A DNA stretch of 64,000 nt from an uncultured Roseobacter sp. GTDB lineage: Bacteria > Pseudomonadota > Alphaproteobacteria > Rhodobacterales > Rhodobacteraceae. How positions within the stretch are numbered: the stretch's first letter is position 1; each line of letters begins with the position of its first letter. Where the stretch lies: contig CANKZM010000006.1 of assembly GCA_947488305.1 (NCBI GenBank), positions 186,001 to 250,000 of the forward strand, written 5' to 3'. The position numbers and the translations under genes are program-made. Below are positions 19,456 to 29,337 of this stretch, in pieces. Under the pieces are notes generated by a model. It saw only the letters and a program-made list of their open reading frames with translations, did no database searches and was not told where the DNA came from.

Positions 19456-19869
19456 ATGCTGAACGCAGCCATCGCTTGCAATTGTCTTGCAGCCATTCTC
19501 TTTTTTCTAGCTGCCATGAAGTATGGGCGCGGGCCGGTACCTGTCACATATCACCGGCTCATACTGGACAAAGAGGGAGAAGACCTTTCCCCGCACATGA
19601 CGTTGATCTTGAAGGCGATGTATCGCGCGTTTTCCGGTGCGGCGCTTGCCATCGGGTTGCTGATCGTTGCGTTGAGCCTTGGGCCGGTGCGGGCGGGTGA
19701 GTTCTGGGCTGAAGTGGCATTGCTGCTGGCCGGAGCAGCCTTTGTTTCAGGCTCCAGTTTCACGCCTTACAATATCGAGCAGGCAACCGAAGTGCAAACG
19801 CCTTGGCGCCTGTCGCTGTTGATGGGGGGATTACTGGGCGCGGGTTTTCTGCTGGCGCAACTTGCCTAG
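19456..19869 (+). CDS. Hypothetical four-helix membrane protein
   Basis: 137 aa. Hydrophobic helices lie at about 5-20, 55-75, 85-105 and 117-135. A short charged loop (YHRLILDKEGEDLSPH) follows helix 1, and FVSGSSFTPYNIEQATEVQTP is the most distinctive stretch. No family is recognised. It ends 8 bp before the ATG chosen for the following DUF1194 gene, with which it is likely co-transcribed. Confidence 0.65.
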   Translation: MLNAAIACNCLAAILFFLAAMKYGRGPVPVTYHRLILDKEGEDLSPHMTLILKAMYRAFSGAALAIGLLIVALSLGPVRAGEFWAEVALLLAGAAFVSGSSFTPYNIEQATEVQTPWRLSLLMGGLLGAGFLLAQLA

Positions 19870-19876
19870 GAAACGG

Positions 19877-20596
19877 ATGTCGAAATTGTCAGATGCAAGT
19901 TGGTCTGGCTTCGCTAAGCTAGGCAATATGATCTGGCGCGGAGTTTTGACGGCGATATGGCTCGTGGCGGGTGCGGGGATGGTACGGGCCTGCGAGCTGG
20001 CCCTTGTTCTCGCCGTCGATGTTTCCGGATCGGTGGACGGGCGCGAATACCGCATTCAGATGGATGGTTTGGCGGCGGCACTTCGGGACGGGATAGTCGT
20101 GGAAGCGCTCATCAGCCAACAGGCACAGGTGACGCTGATACAGTGGACAGGTTCAAGTAGACAGCAGCAGACCATTCCCTGGACAAAAATGGAAACGGGG
20201 CAGGATCTTGAGCGTTTCGCGTCGCAAATCGAAACCGACGAGCGCGTCTGGCGAAGTTTTTCCACGGCTATCGGTGAAGCATTGATTGCATCTGAAATGG
20301 CGCTCGCACAGGTGCCGACCTGTAGGCGGAAAGTCATCGATGTTTCGGGTGACGGCATTTCGAACGAAGGGATAGAGCCACGGACCCGGCATGCGGCCCT
20401 GGACGAGCTGGGGGTAACCGTCAACGCGCTTGCCATCGAAACCGGTGACGAGGATTTGACCGGCTGGTTCTTTGAAAACCTGATCCGTGGCGAAGGTGCC
20501 TTTGTGGTCACAGCCAATGGGTTTGAAGATTATCCCGAACAGATAAAGCGAAAGCTGCAACGGGAAACGACTAGACAGGTCAGTGGCTTGAGATAA
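19877..20596 (+). CDS. DUF1194 (von Willebrand factor A-like) secreted protein
   Basis: 239 aa from the ATG after TAGGAAACGG; an ATG at 19928 (MIWRGVLTAIW) would give a tidier signal peptide and is an alternative. After the signal peptide, LALVLAVDVSGSVDGREYRIQMDGL is a MIDAS-like DxSxS motif, and KVIDVSGDGISNEGIEPR is the conserved second half of DUF1194. It is probably a periplasmic metal-ion-dependent adhesion-type domain of unknown partner. Its stop lies immediately before the sdhC operator. Confidence 0.85.
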   Translation: MSKLSDASWSGFAKLGNMIWRGVLTAIWLVAGAGMVRACELALVLAVDVSGSVDGREYRIQMDGLAAALRDGIVVEALISQQAQVTLIQWTGSSRQQQTIPWTKMETGQDLERFASQIETDERVWRSFSTAIGEALIASEMALAQVPTCRRKVIDVSGDGISNEGIEPRTRHAALDELGVTVNALAIETGDEDLTGWFFENLIRGEGAFVVTANGFEDYPEQIKRKLQRETTRQVSGLR

Positions 20597-20627
20597 TGTG
20601 ATCACGGTTTCCCGAGGTGTGATCACA
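20597..20627. promoter_or_regulatory. Paired TGTGATCAC(A) operator upstream of sdhC
   Basis: TGTGATCACG at 20597-20606 (one mismatch) and a perfect TGTGATCACA at 20618-20627, again 21 bp apart. The copy upstream of sucC has identical spacing. It sits 124-154 bp upstream of the sdhC start, directly after the DUF1194 stop. Shared geometry upstream of two TCA operons supports co-regulation by one factor. Confidence 0.75.
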
Positions 20628-20750
20628 AATTCGAATTAATTGGATTTTTTGGCCAAATCGCGCCAATTTAACGCGGTTTTCCTACCATGCTTTGCGTGAC
20701 AAGAATTATTATAAGAGTAAAAAGGTGTCAGGGAACAAAAGGAATCTATT

Positions 20751-21134
20751 ATGGCCGATGTAAATCGGGGCAACCGACCCTTATCGCCGCATTTGACGAT
20801 ATATCGCCCTCAGCTCACCTCTGTGACGTCAATCCTGACACGTATTACCGGAAATGCATTGCTGATTTCTGCGTTGCTGGTGGTCTGGTGGTTTCTGGCA
20901 GCTGCAACGTCGCCGGAGTATTTCGCGGTAGCAAATGGGGTGTTGACCAGCTGGTTCGGTGATCTTGTCTTGACCCTTTCTCTTTTGGGGCTTTGGTATC
21001 ACACGCTGGCAGGCTTGCGGCATTTGATCTGGGATCAGGGCATCGGCCTCGATCTCGAGACAGCATACAAACTCGGTTACGCTGTGATTGGCGGATCGGT
21101 CCTGCTGACCCTATTGACTCTTGTCCTGATCTGA
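20751..21134 (+). CDS. sdhC: Succinate dehydrogenase cytochrome b556 subunit
   Basis: 127 aa with three TM helices. RPLSPHLTIYRPQLTSVTSI is the SdhC signature, and YHTLAGLRHLIWDQG in helix 2 carries the haem b ligand histidine. It anchors the SdhAB catalytic dimer to the inner membrane and contributes to quinone binding. First gene of sdhCDA-x-y-sdhB; AAAGGA precedes the ATG. Confidence 0.95.
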   Translation: MADVNRGNRPLSPHLTIYRPQLTSVTSILTRITGNALLISALLVVWWFLAAATSPEYFAVANGVLTSWFGDLVLTLSLLGLWYHTLAGLRHLIWDQGIGLDLETAYKLGYAVIGGSVLLTLLTLVLI

Positions 21135-21148
21135 AAAGGAGGCGAGTT

Positions 21149-21520
21149 ATGAGTTATCTTACTGACCGCAAACGCGCCACCGGGATGGGTTCGGCAAAGT
21201 CTGGCACCGAACACCACTGGTCAATGACCGTCAGTTCAGGGGCGCTTTTGATCCTGATCCCGCTCTTTATCTTCACTTTCGGACCAATGCTTGGCGCCTC
21301 TTACGAAGAGGTGACCGCCTATTTCGCACGACCCTTTCCCGCGGTCATTGCCGGGCTGACAATCGTCGTGACGTTCAAGCATTTCGCGGACGGGGTGCAG
21401 GCCGTGATCGAGGACTATGTGCACGGGTTGTCCCAGAAAGTGGCGATGATCCTGATGACCTGCATAAGCTATGCGGCGATGGGTTTCGGGCTTTACGCGA
21501 TCATCCGGCTGGCCCTCTAA
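21149..21520 (+). CDS. sdhD: Succinate dehydrogenase hydrophobic anchor subunit
   Basis: 123 aa, starting MSYLTDRKRATGMGSAKSGT behind an excellent AAAGGAGG ribosome-binding site; the longer in-frame reading overlaps sdhC and is rejected. It has three TM helices, with GTEHHWSMTVSSG before helix 1 and FKHFADGVQAVIEDYVHG holding the haem/quinone-site His and Asp-Tyr. It is the membrane partner of SdhC. Confidence 0.94.
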   Translation: MSYLTDRKRATGMGSAKSGTEHHWSMTVSSGALLILIPLFIFTFGPMLGASYEEVTAYFARPFPAVIAGLTIVVTFKHFADGVQAVIEDYVHGLSQKVAMILMTCISYAAMGFGLYAIIRLAL

Positions 21521-21574
21521 GAATACAAATCTGGCGCTGGCAAGAGTGCCAACCAAGATCCAGGAGAAACATCC

Positions 21575-23380
21575 ATGGCTTCATACGAATACGAAACGCA
21601 CGAATACGACGTAGTGGTCGTGGGTGCTGGGGGCGCGGGTTTGCGAGCCACACTTGGCATGGCAGAGCAGGGCCTGCGCACAGCCTGTATTAGCAAGGTT
21701 TTCCCAACCCGGTCGCATACCGTGGCGGCACAGGGCGGGATTGCCGCTTCGTTGTCGAATATGGGGCCGGATAACTGGCAGTGGCACATGTATGACACTG
21801 TTAAGGGGTCGGACTGGCTGGGCGATACCGACGCAATGGAATACCTCGCCCGCGAAGCGCCCAAGGCGGTGTACGAGTTGGAGCATTACGGTGTACCGTT
21901 TTCCCGTACCGAAGAGGGAAAAATCTATCAACGTCCCTTTGGCGGCCATACCACGGAATTCGGTGAAGGCCCTGCAGTTCAGCGGACCTGTGCTGCGGCG
22001 GACCGCACGGGCCACGCGATCCTGCACACGCTTTATGGGCAGTCGCTGAAGAACAACGCGGAATTCTACATCGAGTATTTTGCCATCGACCTCATCATGT
22101 CCGATGATGGCGTGTGTCAGGGCGTGTTGTGTTGGAAGCTTGATGACGGAACGCTTCACCTTTTCGCATCAAAGATGGTCGTTCTTGCAACAGGTGGATA
22201 TGGCCGCGCCTACTTCTCCGCCACCTCTGCGCATACCTGCACTGGCGACGGCGGCGGGATGACCGCGCGCGCAGGATTGCCATTGCAGGATATGGAATTC
22301 GTACAGTTCCACCCGACCGGCATTTACGGTGCAGGCTGCCTCATCACCGAAGGGGCGCGGGGTGAGGGGGGCTATTTGACCAACTCCGAAGGCGAGCGGT
22401 TTATGGAGCGGTACGCTCCGCAGTATAAGGACCTGGCGCCGCGCGACTATGTGAGCCGCTGTATGACCATGGAAATCCGTGAAGGACGTGGCGTCGGCGC
22501 AAATGGCGATCATATCCACCTGAACCTCAACCACCTGCCGCCGGAAACGCTCAAGCTGCGTCTGCCCGGAATTTCAGAAAGCGCCCGAGTATTCGCGGGT
22601 GTGAACCTGAACAAGGAACCGATCCCGGTTCTGCCGACAGTGCACTACAATATGGGCGGCATCCCGACGAACTACTGGGGCGAAGTGCTCGCGCCCACGT
22701 CAGACGATCCCGACCGCGTCTCCCCCGGCTTGATGGCCGTGGGTGAAGCAGGTTGTGCTTCGGTACATGGGGCAAACCGACTTGGCTCAAATTCGCTCAT
22801 CGACCTTGTTGTCTTTGGCAGGGCTGCTGCCATTCGCGCAGGCAAGATCGTCGATCCCGAGAGCGCGGTTCCAACGCCTAACCTCGCTTCGGTCGAAGCG
22901 GCGTTGGATCGTTTCGACAACACCCGCTTCGCCAAGGGGGCCATGCCAACGGCTGAGTTGCGTCTTGAGATGCAGCAGACCATGCAGAAAGATGCGGCCG
23001 TGTTCAGGGCTAATGACACATTGGCCGAAGGCAAGAAGGCGATGGAAGAAGTCGCAGGAAAATGGGCCGATGTCGGCGTCACTGACCGAAGCCTCGTGTG
23101 GAATTCCGACCTGATGGAGACGCTGGAGCTTGCCAACCTCATCCCGAATGCTGTGGCAACAATCATCGGGGCCGAAGCCCGCAAGGAAAGCCGAGGCGCG
23201 CATGCCCACGAGGACTTCCCCGAACGGGATGACGAGAACTGGCGTAAGCACTCTCTGATCTGGTTCAAAGGCAATAAGGCGACGCTGGGCTATCGGGGTG
23301 TGCACGAGCAACCACTGACAAGCCATAACGATGGCGGTATCGATCCCAAGAAAATTGCGCCGAAGAAAAGGACGTTTTGA
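21575..23380 (+). CDS. sdhA: Succinate dehydrogenase flavoprotein subunit
   Basis: 601 aa. It has an FAD-binding [15 protein letters not shown] near the N-terminus, the covalent FAD histidine H48 in [15 protein letters not shown], and a catalytic core with [23 protein letters not shown] and [17 protein letters not shown]. It oxidises succinate to fumarate. The stop overlaps the ATG of a small secreted-protein gene (TGATG), an unusual break between sdhA and sdhB. Confidence 0.97.
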   Translation: MASYEYETHEYDVVVVGAGGAGLRATLGMAEQGLRTACISKVFPTRSHTVAAQGGIAASLSNMGPDNWQWHMYDTVKGSDWLGDTDAMEYLAREAPKAVYELEHYGVPFSRTEEGKIYQRPFGGHTTEFGEGPAVQRTCAAADRTGHAILHTLYGQSLKNNAEFYIEYFAIDLIMSDDGVCQGVLCWKLDDGTLHLFASKMVVLATGGYGRAYFSATSAHTCTGDGGGMTARAGLPLQDMEFVQFHPTGIYGAGCLITEGARGEGGYLTNSEGERFMERYAPQYKDLAPRDYVSRCMTMEIREGRGVGANGDHIHLNLNHLPPETLKLRLPGISESARVFAGVNLNKEPIPVLPTVHYNMGGIPTNYWGEVLAPTSDDPDRVSPGLMAVGEAGCASVHGANRLGSNSLIDLVVFGRAAAIRAGKIVDPESAVPTPNLASVEAALDRFDNTRFAKGAMPTAELRLEMQQTMQKDAAVFRANDTLAEGKKAMEEVAGKWADVGVTDRSLVWNSDLMETLELANLIPNAVATIIGAEARKESRGAHAHEDFPERDDENWRKHSLIWFKGNKATLGYRGVHEQPLTSHNDGGIDPKKIAPKKRTF

Positions 23381-23682
23381 TGAGACGTATAGCTACTTTT
23401 TGCACGACCGCACTCCTGTGCGCGGCGACAGCCCTGCCAGCGCTAGCGGACCAAAGTCGTGGTGTTGCGATCTCAGATCAGCGGTACCAGGGTGGCAAAT
23501 ATTCAGCGCAACAACGGGCGCATGTATTAGCCAATTGTCCGCGCGAATACCGCGATATCTATCGTGGTGATCTTTATTGCCGCAAACCCGAATTCCGGGT
23601 TCTGGCACAACGGCATCCTGCTTGCCCCAGTGACGTCTGGGGGATGTACAGGGGAGATCTCTATTGTTTTGGGCGCCGGTAG
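23380..23682 (+). CDS. Small secreted cysteine protein with two CP-x6-YRGDLYC repeats
   Basis: 100 aa starting at the ATG overlapping the sdhA stop. The signal peptide ([23 protein letters not shown]) is followed by a roughly 77-residue mature protein. It contains two units of identical length, CPREYRDIYRGDLYC and CPSDVWGMYRGDLYC, at about residues 49-63 and 82-96. The spacing suggests two similar disulfide-closed loops. No family is recognised. It is expressed between sdhA and sdhB. Confidence 0.75.
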   Translation: MRRIATFCTTALLCAATALPALADQSRGVAISDQRYQGGKYSAQQRAHVLANCPREYRDIYRGDLYCRKPEFRVLAQRHPACPSDVWGMYRGDLYCFGRR

Positions 23683-23743
23683 TTTTGTCAGGCGAGCGGA
23701 AACACTCCACAGATATCGACGTATTATTCACGAGGCGAGCGTC

Positions 23744-24073
23744 ATGAAAAAATTTGTTATTCCGATGGTTCTGGTTGTGAGCGCTTGCGCCCAGGTTCAG
23801 ACCGCGACCGATCAGGCGGGCCGGGATGCTGCAAAGACTATTATGCCCGAGGCCCTGGCGGTGTATTTTCCGCAGGTTCCGAAGGCACTTTTCACACCGT
23901 TCACCGATTGTGTTGTAGACAACGCCGATGCCAAAGAAGTGCAGGCGCTCGCGTCTGATGCGATCGTGGGCGTCGATACAGGCACCGCCGATACAATCCG
24001 CGCCGTTCTGGCACGGCCCGCCACACAAGACTGCTTGCGACAGGCTGCTCCGTCGGCCGCGCTCGCGCTTTGA
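23744..24073 (+). CDS. Predicted lipoprotein between sdhA and sdhB
   Basis: 109 aa starting MKKFVIPMVLVVSACAQVQ. A lipobox (VSA-C16) predicts an outer- or inner-membrane lipoprotein. The mature part is helical and acidic, with two later cysteines (FTDCVVDNADAKEVQALASD, ATQDCLRQAAP). I know no characterised family. It lies 24 bp before sdhB in the operon. Confidence 0.72.
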   Translation: MKKFVIPMVLVVSACAQVQTATDQAGRDAAKTIMPEALAVYFPQVPKALFTPFTDCVVDNADAKEVQALASDAIVGVDTGTADTIRAVLARPATQDCLRQAAPSAALAL

Positions 24074-24097
24074 GATGAAAAGACAGGAGACCTGAGC

Positions 24098-24877
24098 ATG
24101 GTTCAACTGACGCTTCCGAAGAATTCACGCATGACCACGGGCACCACGTGGCCCAAACCGGAAGGCGCCACCAATCTGCGCAAGTTCCAGATCTACCGCT
24201 GGAATCCGGATGACGGGAAAAACCCTCGGGTCGACACTTATTTCGTGGATATGGACACCTGTGGTCCGATGATCCTCGACGCGCTCATCAAGATCAAGAA
24301 TGAGATCGACCCGACACTGACCTTCCGTCGCTCCTGTCGTGAGGGCATTTGTGGGTCTTGCGCGATGAATATTGACGGCATCAACACGCTGGCGTGCATC
24401 TATGGGATGGACGAGGTCAAAGGCGACGTGAAGATCTACCCACTACCGCATATGCCGGTCGTGAAAGATTTGATCCCTGATCTGACCCATTTCTATGCGC
24501 AGCATGCTTCCATCATGCCCTGGCTCGAAACCAAGACCAACCGCCCGGCGAAAGAATGGAAGCAATCCATAGAGGACCGGAAAAAGCTCGACGGGCTGTA
24601 TGAATGTGTCATGTGTGCATCCTGCTCCACGTCCTGCCCGAGCTATTGGTGGAATGGTGATCGCTACCTCGGGCCAGCGGCGTTGCTGCATGCCTACCGC
24701 TGGATCATTGACAGCAGGGATGAAGCGACGGGTGAGCGCCTCGATGAACTTGAGGATCCATTCAAACTGTATCGCTGCCACACGATCATGAATTGCGCCA
24801 AGACCTGTCCCAAGGGGCTGAACCCCGCAGAAGCCATTGCAAACATCAAGAAAATGATGGTGGAGCGTCGCGTCTAA
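24098..24877 (+). CDS. sdhB: Succinate dehydrogenase iron-sulfur subunit
   Basis: 259 aa. The [2Fe-2S] site is formed by [16 protein letters not shown] plus NTLAC. The [4Fe-4S] and [3Fe-4S] sites are formed by [17 protein letters not shown] and [17 protein letters not shown]. It conducts electrons from SdhA flavin to the membrane quinone. Full length, last core gene of the operon. Confidence 0.97.
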   Translation: MVQLTLPKNSRMTTGTTWPKPEGATNLRKFQIYRWNPDDGKNPRVDTYFVDMDTCGPMILDALIKIKNEIDPTLTFRRSCREGICGSCAMNIDGINTLACIYGMDEVKGDVKIYPLPHMPVVKDLIPDLTHFYAQHASIMPWLETKTNRPAKEWKQSIEDRKKLDGLYECVMCASCSTSCPSYWWNGDRYLGPAALLHAYRWIIDSRDEATGERLDELEDPFKLYRCHTIMNCAKTCPKGLNPAEAIANIKKMMVERRV

Positions 24878-24970
24878 AACCGTGCTGTTGAGGAAATCGA
24901 TTGCCACAGTCCGAACTCGTTAACGGGACAGGTGAATTGAGTGCCATCCTCTGCTCAGTAGGGTGATCTG

Positions 24971-25183
24971 ATGCTTGTTGTCATTGGTCTCATCGTCGCT
25001 TTCGTTTTGGTGGCCATATATTCCCGCCAGAACCGATTGACGCGTGATTGCAGATGGCGCGCGGATCGTTCTGGCGATAACGCCGCGATGCACAAATACC
25101 GATGCGCCGCTTGTGGAGCTGTGGCCTACTCAGCGGACAACAAACCACCACGAACCTGCAAGTCGCGGCAGGGTAGTTCTTAA
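24971..25183 (+). CDS. Small membrane-anchored Cys-motif protein
   Basis: 70 aa: an N-terminal TM helix (LVVIGLIVAFVLVAIYS), a basic WR-rich stretch, then YRCAACGAVAYSADNKPPRTC. The CxxC followed by a third Cys resembles an incomplete zinc-ribbon. It starts 93 bp after sdhB on the same strand. The organised layout of TM then metal-like knuckle argues for a real gene. Confidence 0.6.
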   Translation: MLVVIGLIVAFVLVAIYSRQNRLTRDCRWRADRSGDNAAMHKYRCAACGAVAYSADNKPPRTCKSRQGSS

Positions 25184-25629
25184 TCTAGCTGTGTTGCGAC
25201 GCCATTTGTCACGTCGATGGACCACCTTGTGGCCACACTCGGACAGCAGCGTGGGTCATAGGGGCCCAAAGTCGTTGTAGTCACTTCAATCCGGTCATCA
25301 TAAAACACCGCATTCGACGGCGACATTCCGAAAAGCCCTGTGATTTCGTGATTTATGGACCATCCGGTCGGGTAGAGAAGGAAAATTCCGGCATGAATGG
25401 AAACCGTTCCCGCGGAACCGGGCACGTGAACATAAATGATACCAAGGCCTATGGCTCCGGTCTCCGGAACGGGCGGATCCGTGAACCATTGCCCAGTTTC
25501 CATTGCCCCTGTCGGCGACAAATCGGTGACCAGCATTCGGGAGATCTCTTCAGCAGACGCCTCTTGTGCCTCCGCCTTCAAAGCGAAAAACGTCAAAGTT
25601 CCAGCAAGTAACATCATGCAGAAGCGCAT
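25180..25629 (-). CDS. Secreted hypothetical protein
   Basis: 149 aa from MRFCMMLLAGTLTFFALKAEA, a clear signal peptide; a start 18 codons earlier is possible but spoils it. The mature region is beta-rich with VTDLSPTGAMETGQWF and DPRCCPSVATRWSIDV near the C-terminus (adjacent cysteines). No known family. It overlaps the stop of the preceding + strand ORF by 4 nt, tail to tail. Confidence 0.65.
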   Translation of the reverse strand: MRFCMMLLAGTLTFFALKAEAQEASAEEISRMLVTDLSPTGAMETGQWFTDPPVPETGAIGLGIIYVHVPGSAGTVSIHAGIFLLYPTGWSINHEITGLFGMSPSNAVFYDDRIEVTTTTLGPYDPRCCPSVATRWSIDVTNGVATQLD

Positions 25630-25727
25630 CGTCTTTCCTTTCCACCTTGACCCAAGTTGAAGCGATATAGAATGGTTGGTCAAGTTTACGGATAGAACCT
25701 CTGCCGCGAGAGCTCACGGGAGTACAT

Positions 25728-26573
25728 ATGACAAGACCTTTGGACGCCGACGCTCGTCGCTCTGTTGAACCGGTGATTTGTTACTCGGTCGAAACCCTGC
25801 CGCATCCCGATATGGCGCTATATGACAAAGCGCGTTCAACCTTGACGAAAACAGATGAAGTTGTTGTGCCACCTCGCGAGGCGAAGTGCTTCACGGTACC
25901 TGAGGGCCACTTCTTTCGGATCGTTTCAGTAGAAGGGTCCCAAGTTGGGGATCTGAACCTGCATAATGTCGATGATGTGACGGAGCGGTTCTATTCGGGA
26001 AAAACCCGGGCGTTACACGGAACGCATATTACGACAGGCGAGAGGATGTGGTCAGGGTTCCCGCATCTGCGTCCAATGGCGACAGTCACATATGATACCT
26101 TGGGTTGGTATGGGATCGACCCCTACGGCGGGTCTGTCCACGATGTGATCGGAACCCGATGTGATCCTTACACGCACGCGCTTTTGTCAGATGGCGGACA
26201 GTATCACCACTGCTGCCATTCTAATTTGATACGTGCGTTGGCAGATCATCTTGGCGTGTCACGCGCCGATGCTGAACCATTGGTTCATGACGTTCTTAAT
26301 GTATTCATGTGCACAGGGTTCACCCGCGATACCGGTCAGTACTTCATGAAGGCCAGCCCGGTCCGGCCTGGTGACTACATTGAGTTCTTTGCGGAAATCC
26401 CCTTGCTCGGGAACCTGTCAGCTTGTCCGGGGGGCGATTGTTCTTCGACGCATTCCAGCGATACCGCCTCTTGCTATCCGCTTCTGGTTGAAGTCTTCGC
26501 TCCTGATCCGGAGGTGATGTCAGAATGGGTGCCGCCGCCGCGGAATGCATACAATGGCAGCCACGGCGACTAA
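25728..26573 (+). CDS. DUF1989 (urea carboxylase-associated type) protein
   Basis: 281 aa. EVVVPPREAKCFTVPEGHFF, VGDLNLHN, HCCHSNLIRAL, FMCTGFT and the Cys-rich CPGGDCSSTHSSDTASCYPL are DUF1989 hallmarks. Family members near urea carboxylase are linked to guanidine/urea or glycine-related metabolism, and conserved Cys/His residues suggest a metal site. No urea carboxylase genes are in the window, so the role here is open. Confidence 0.85.
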   Translation: MTRPLDADARRSVEPVICYSVETLPHPDMALYDKARSTLTKTDEVVVPPREAKCFTVPEGHFFRIVSVEGSQVGDLNLHNVDDVTERFYSGKTRALHGTHITTGERMWSGFPHLRPMATVTYDTLGWYGIDPYGGSVHDVIGTRCDPYTHALLSDGGQYHHCCHSNLIRALADHLGVSRADAEPLVHDVLNVFMCTGFTRDTGQYFMKASPVRPGDYIEFFAEIPLLGNLSACPGGDCSSTHSSDTASCYPLLVEVFAPDPEVMSEWVPPPRNAYNGSHGD

Positions 26574-26600
26574 CCTCGCTTTGTAGGCCCCTTTAGTGGC

Positions 26601-27305
26601 CTAGGCAAAGGCAGCGTCGAGCGCAATTTCCACCATATCCCCAAAGGTCTTCTCACGATCTTCCGAGGGCAATGCTTCGCCGGTTTGCAGATGATCACTC
26701 ACGGTCAGAACGGCCAGTGCACGTCGCCCGTGGCGCGCGGCCAGAGTGTAGAGTTCGGCCGCTTCCATTTCGACGCCCAGGATGCCGTGGCGGACCATTT
26801 GTTCATCCAGATCAGGACGCTCTGCATAGAAAACATCTGACGAATAGATGCTTCCAACATGCGTTTTGACCCCTTTGGCTTTGGCGGCTTCTACGGCAGC
26901 GGCCAGCAGATCGTAGGATGCTGTCGGTGCGAAATTGATGTCACGGAAGATGACAGAGGACGGAGAAGTGATGGTTGTAGCGGACATCGCCAGAACAACG
27001 TCACGGACGGCAACATGGGGTTGCATGCCGCCGCAGGACCCAATCCGGATCAACGTTTGAGCGTTGTAGTCGGAAATCAGTTCGTTTGCGTAGATGGAAA
27101 GCGAAGGCATCCCCATACCGGAACCCTGGATGGTCACCCGCTCGCCCTTGTATGTGCCCGTAAACCCGAGCATGCCGCGCACTTCATTCACGAGCTTCGC
27201 ATCCGTGAGGAAGGTTTCGGCTGCCCAACGCGCGCGGTAGGGGTCTCCGGGCATCAGAACGGTTTCCGCGATTTCACCGGGTGCGGCACCGATATGGATC
27301 GTCAT
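26601..27305 (-). CDS. deoD: Purine-nucleoside phosphorylase
   Basis: 234 aa starting [22 protein letters not shown], the canonical DeoD N-terminus. It has phosphate-site and nucleoside-site motifs RIGSCGG and [14 protein letters not shown], and a catalytic Asp in TVSDHL. It phosphorolyses purine (deoxy)ribonucleosides to free base and sugar-1-phosphate. It follows ecm by 64 bp on the same strand with a structured intergenic sequence (see 27306-27361). A BMP-type nucleoside transporter elsewhere in the window could supply substrate. Confidence 0.95.
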   Translation of the reverse strand: MTIHIGAAPGEIAETVLMPGDPYRARWAAETFLTDAKLVNEVRGMLGFTGTYKGERVTIQGSGMGMPSLSIYANELISDYNAQTLIRIGSCGGMQPHVAVRDVVLAMSATTITSPSSVIFRDINFAPTASYDLLAAAVEAAKAKGVKTHVGSIYSSDVFYAERPDLDEQMVRHGILGVEMEAAELYTLAARHGRRALAVLTVSDHLQTGEALPSEDREKTFGDMVEIALDAAFA

Positions 27306-27361
27306 TTGCAGGCTCCTTTGGTCAACGGGTGCAGTTAACTGCACTCCACTCCCGCCTGCAA
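27306..27361 (-). promoter_or_regulatory. Structured leader of deoD with nested palindromes
   Basis: A 16-bp perfect palindrome GTGCAGTTAACTGCAC (27329-27344) lies inside an 8-bp inverted repeat TTGCAGGC (27306-27313) / GCCTGCAA (27354-27361). In the minus-strand RNA the inner part can fold as a 6-bp hairpin. The outer stem would pair the segment between the Shine-Dalgarno and the start codon. The palindrome alone could be a protein operator. Confidence 0.5.
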
Positions 27362-27369
27362 GCCAAAGA

Positions 27370-29337
27370 CTATTCCGCAGCTACTGCCTGTGGATCAGCA
27401 AGTGTGACGATATCCATCATGATGGTGTTCAGCTCGAAATCCTTGGGCGTGTAGACCCGTGAGACACCCATGGCCCTCAGGCGGTCGGCGTCATCGTCCG
27501 GGATGATCCCGCCGACAATGACCGGGATATGTCCGAGGCCAGCTTCCCGCATCCTGTTCATCATATCTTCTACCAACGGGATATGACTTCCAGAGAGGAT
27601 CGACAGACCAACCACATGAGCCTGATCTTCCACAGCGGCCCCGACGATTTCTTCCGGCGTCAGCCGAATACCTTCATAGGCAATATCCATCCCGCAATCG
27701 CGCGCGCGCACCGCGATCTGTTCGGCGCCATTGGAATGGCCATCCAGTCCGGGCTTACCGACTAGGAACTTCAGACGACGGCCCAACTTGTCGCTCACGA
27801 CATCGACGGCGTCACGCAAGTCGTCCAGACCTTCTGTCTTGTTGGACCGCGCCGCAGAAACACCGGTTGGGCCGCGGTATTCTCCGTGAACTCCCCGCAT
27901 TTGGGCCGCCCATTCGCCGGTGGTTACGCCAGCCTTGGCTGCCGCGATGGAAGCCGGCATGATGTTGTCCCCGGCGTGGGCTGCTGCGCGCAGGTCTTCG
28001 AGAGATTTCCTGACCGCAGCAGCATCGCGGTTCGCGCGCCACTCGTCCAGGCGGTTGATCTGCTCGGCTTCGACGGCCGGGTCCACAACCATGATGCCCC
28101 CATCTCCAGTCATCAAAGGTGACGGCTCACCCTGTTGCCATTTGTTCACGCCAACAACAATGGTCTCCCCGGCTTCGATACGGCCCAACCGCTCGGCATT
28201 GCTGTCGACCAGACGGGCCTTCATGTAATCAATGGCCTCAATCGCGCCGCCCATGCTGTCGAGCGTCGCAAGCTCCTGACGCGCGCCGTCCTTCAGGGCT
28301 TCAACCTTGGCATCGACAGCGGGGTTTCCATCGAAAAGGTCGTCGAATTCGAGGAGATCGGTTTCATACGCCATGATCTGCTGCATCCGCATGGACCACT
28401 GCTGGTCCCAGGGGCGTGGCAGTCCCAGCGCTTCGTTCCAGGCAGGAAGCTGTACGGCGCGGGCGCGGGCCTTTTTGGAAAGCGTTACGGCCAACATTTC
28501 GATCAGGATGCGGTAGACGTTGTTTTCGGGCTGCTGTTCGGTGAGCCCAAGCGAATTCACCTGAACGCCGTAGCGAAAACGACGATACTTGGGGTCTTCT
28601 ACCCCATATCTCTCGTGACAGATCTCGTCCCAGAGATCCACAAAGGCCCGCATCTTGCACATCTCGGTCACAAACCGGATACCCGCGTTCACGAAGAACG
28701 AAATACGCCCCACCAGCGCCGGAAAATCCTCCGCCGGGACGCGGGGTTCCAGGGCATCCAAAACGGCTGTGGCTGTGGCGAGTGCAAAGGCCAGTTCCTG
28801 CTCTGGCGTCGCACCTGCTTCCTGCAAATGGTAGGAACACACGTTCATCGGGTTCCACTTTGGCGCGTTGGTGTAGCAGTATTCTGCTACATCAGCGATC
28901 ATCTTGAGGCTTGGAGCCGGAGGGCAGATATAGGTGCCACGGCTGAGATACTCTTTGATCAGGTCGTTTTGGACGGTGCCTTGTAGCTTAGAGATGTCCG
29001 CGCCCTGTTCCTCGGCAACCGCGATGTAGAGCGACAACAGCCACGGAGCGGTCGCATTGATCGTCATTGAGGTGTTCATCTGATCCAGTGGGATCTGGTC
29101 AAAGAGCGTCCGCATGTCTCCCAGATGGCTCACGGGTACGCCGACTTTGCCGACTTCGCCCCGGCTGAGGACATGGTCACTGTCGTAGCCGGTTTGCGTT
29201 GGCAAATCGAAAGCTACTGAAAGCCCCGTTTGACCTTTTGCGAGGTTGGAGCGGTATAGGGCGTTGGAGGCTTTCGCAGTGGAGTGCCCTGCATAGGTTC
29301 GGATCAGCCATGGGCGGTCTTTCTGCGGTTGCGTCAT
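27370..29337 (-). CDS. ecm: Ethylmalonyl-CoA mutase (coenzyme B12-dependent)
   Basis: 655 aa, starting [20 protein letters not shown]. The catalytic TIM-barrel domain has [25 protein letters not shown] and a CoA-site segment [14 protein letters not shown]. The C-terminal cobalamin-binding domain has [13 protein letters not shown] (DxHxxG), SILSGSH and [10 protein letters not shown]. The single-chain form and substrate-site style fit Ecm/MeaA rather than methylmalonyl-CoA mutase. Proximity of ccr, mch and mcl2 supports Ecm. It is divergent from an acyltransferase gene. Confidence 0.93.
   Translation of the reverse strand: MTQPQKDRPWLIRTYAGHSTAKASNALYRSNLAKGQTGLSVAFDLPTQTGYDSDHVLSRGEVGKVGVPVSHLGDMRTLFDQIPLDQMNTSMTINATAPWLLSLYIAVAEEQGADISKLQGTVQNDLIKEYLSRGTYICPPAPSLKMIADVAEYCYTNAPKWNPMNVCSYHLQEAGATPEQELAFALATATAVLDALEPRVPAEDFPALVGRISFFVNAGIRFVTEMCKMRAFVDLWDEICHERYGVEDPKYRRFRYGVQVNSLGLTEQQPENNVYRILIEMLAVTLSKKARARAVQLPAWNEALGLPRPWDQQWSMRMQQIMAYETDLLEFDDLFDGNPAVDAKVEALKDGARQELATLDSMGGAIEAIDYMKARLVDSNAERLGRIEAGETIVVGVNKWQQGEPSPLMTGDGGIMVVDPAVEAEQINRLDEWRANRDAAAVRKSLEDLRAAAHAGDNIMPASIAAAKAGVTTGEWAAQMRGVHGEYRGPTGVSAARSNKTEGLDDLRDAVDVVSDKLGRRLKFLVGKPGLDGHSNGAEQIAVRARDCGMDIAYEGIRLTPEEIVGAAVEDQAHVVGLSILSGSHIPLVEDMMNRMREAGLGHIPVIVGGIIPDDDADRLRAMGVSRVYTPKDFELNTIMMDIVTLADPQAVAAE

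Noticed and set aside
26576-26600. Terminator between the convergent DUF1989 and deoD genes
   Set aside because: TAGGCC / GGCCTA with flanking CTTTG / CAAAG needs a 2-nt bulge and has no proper U-tract in either direction; too weak to list.
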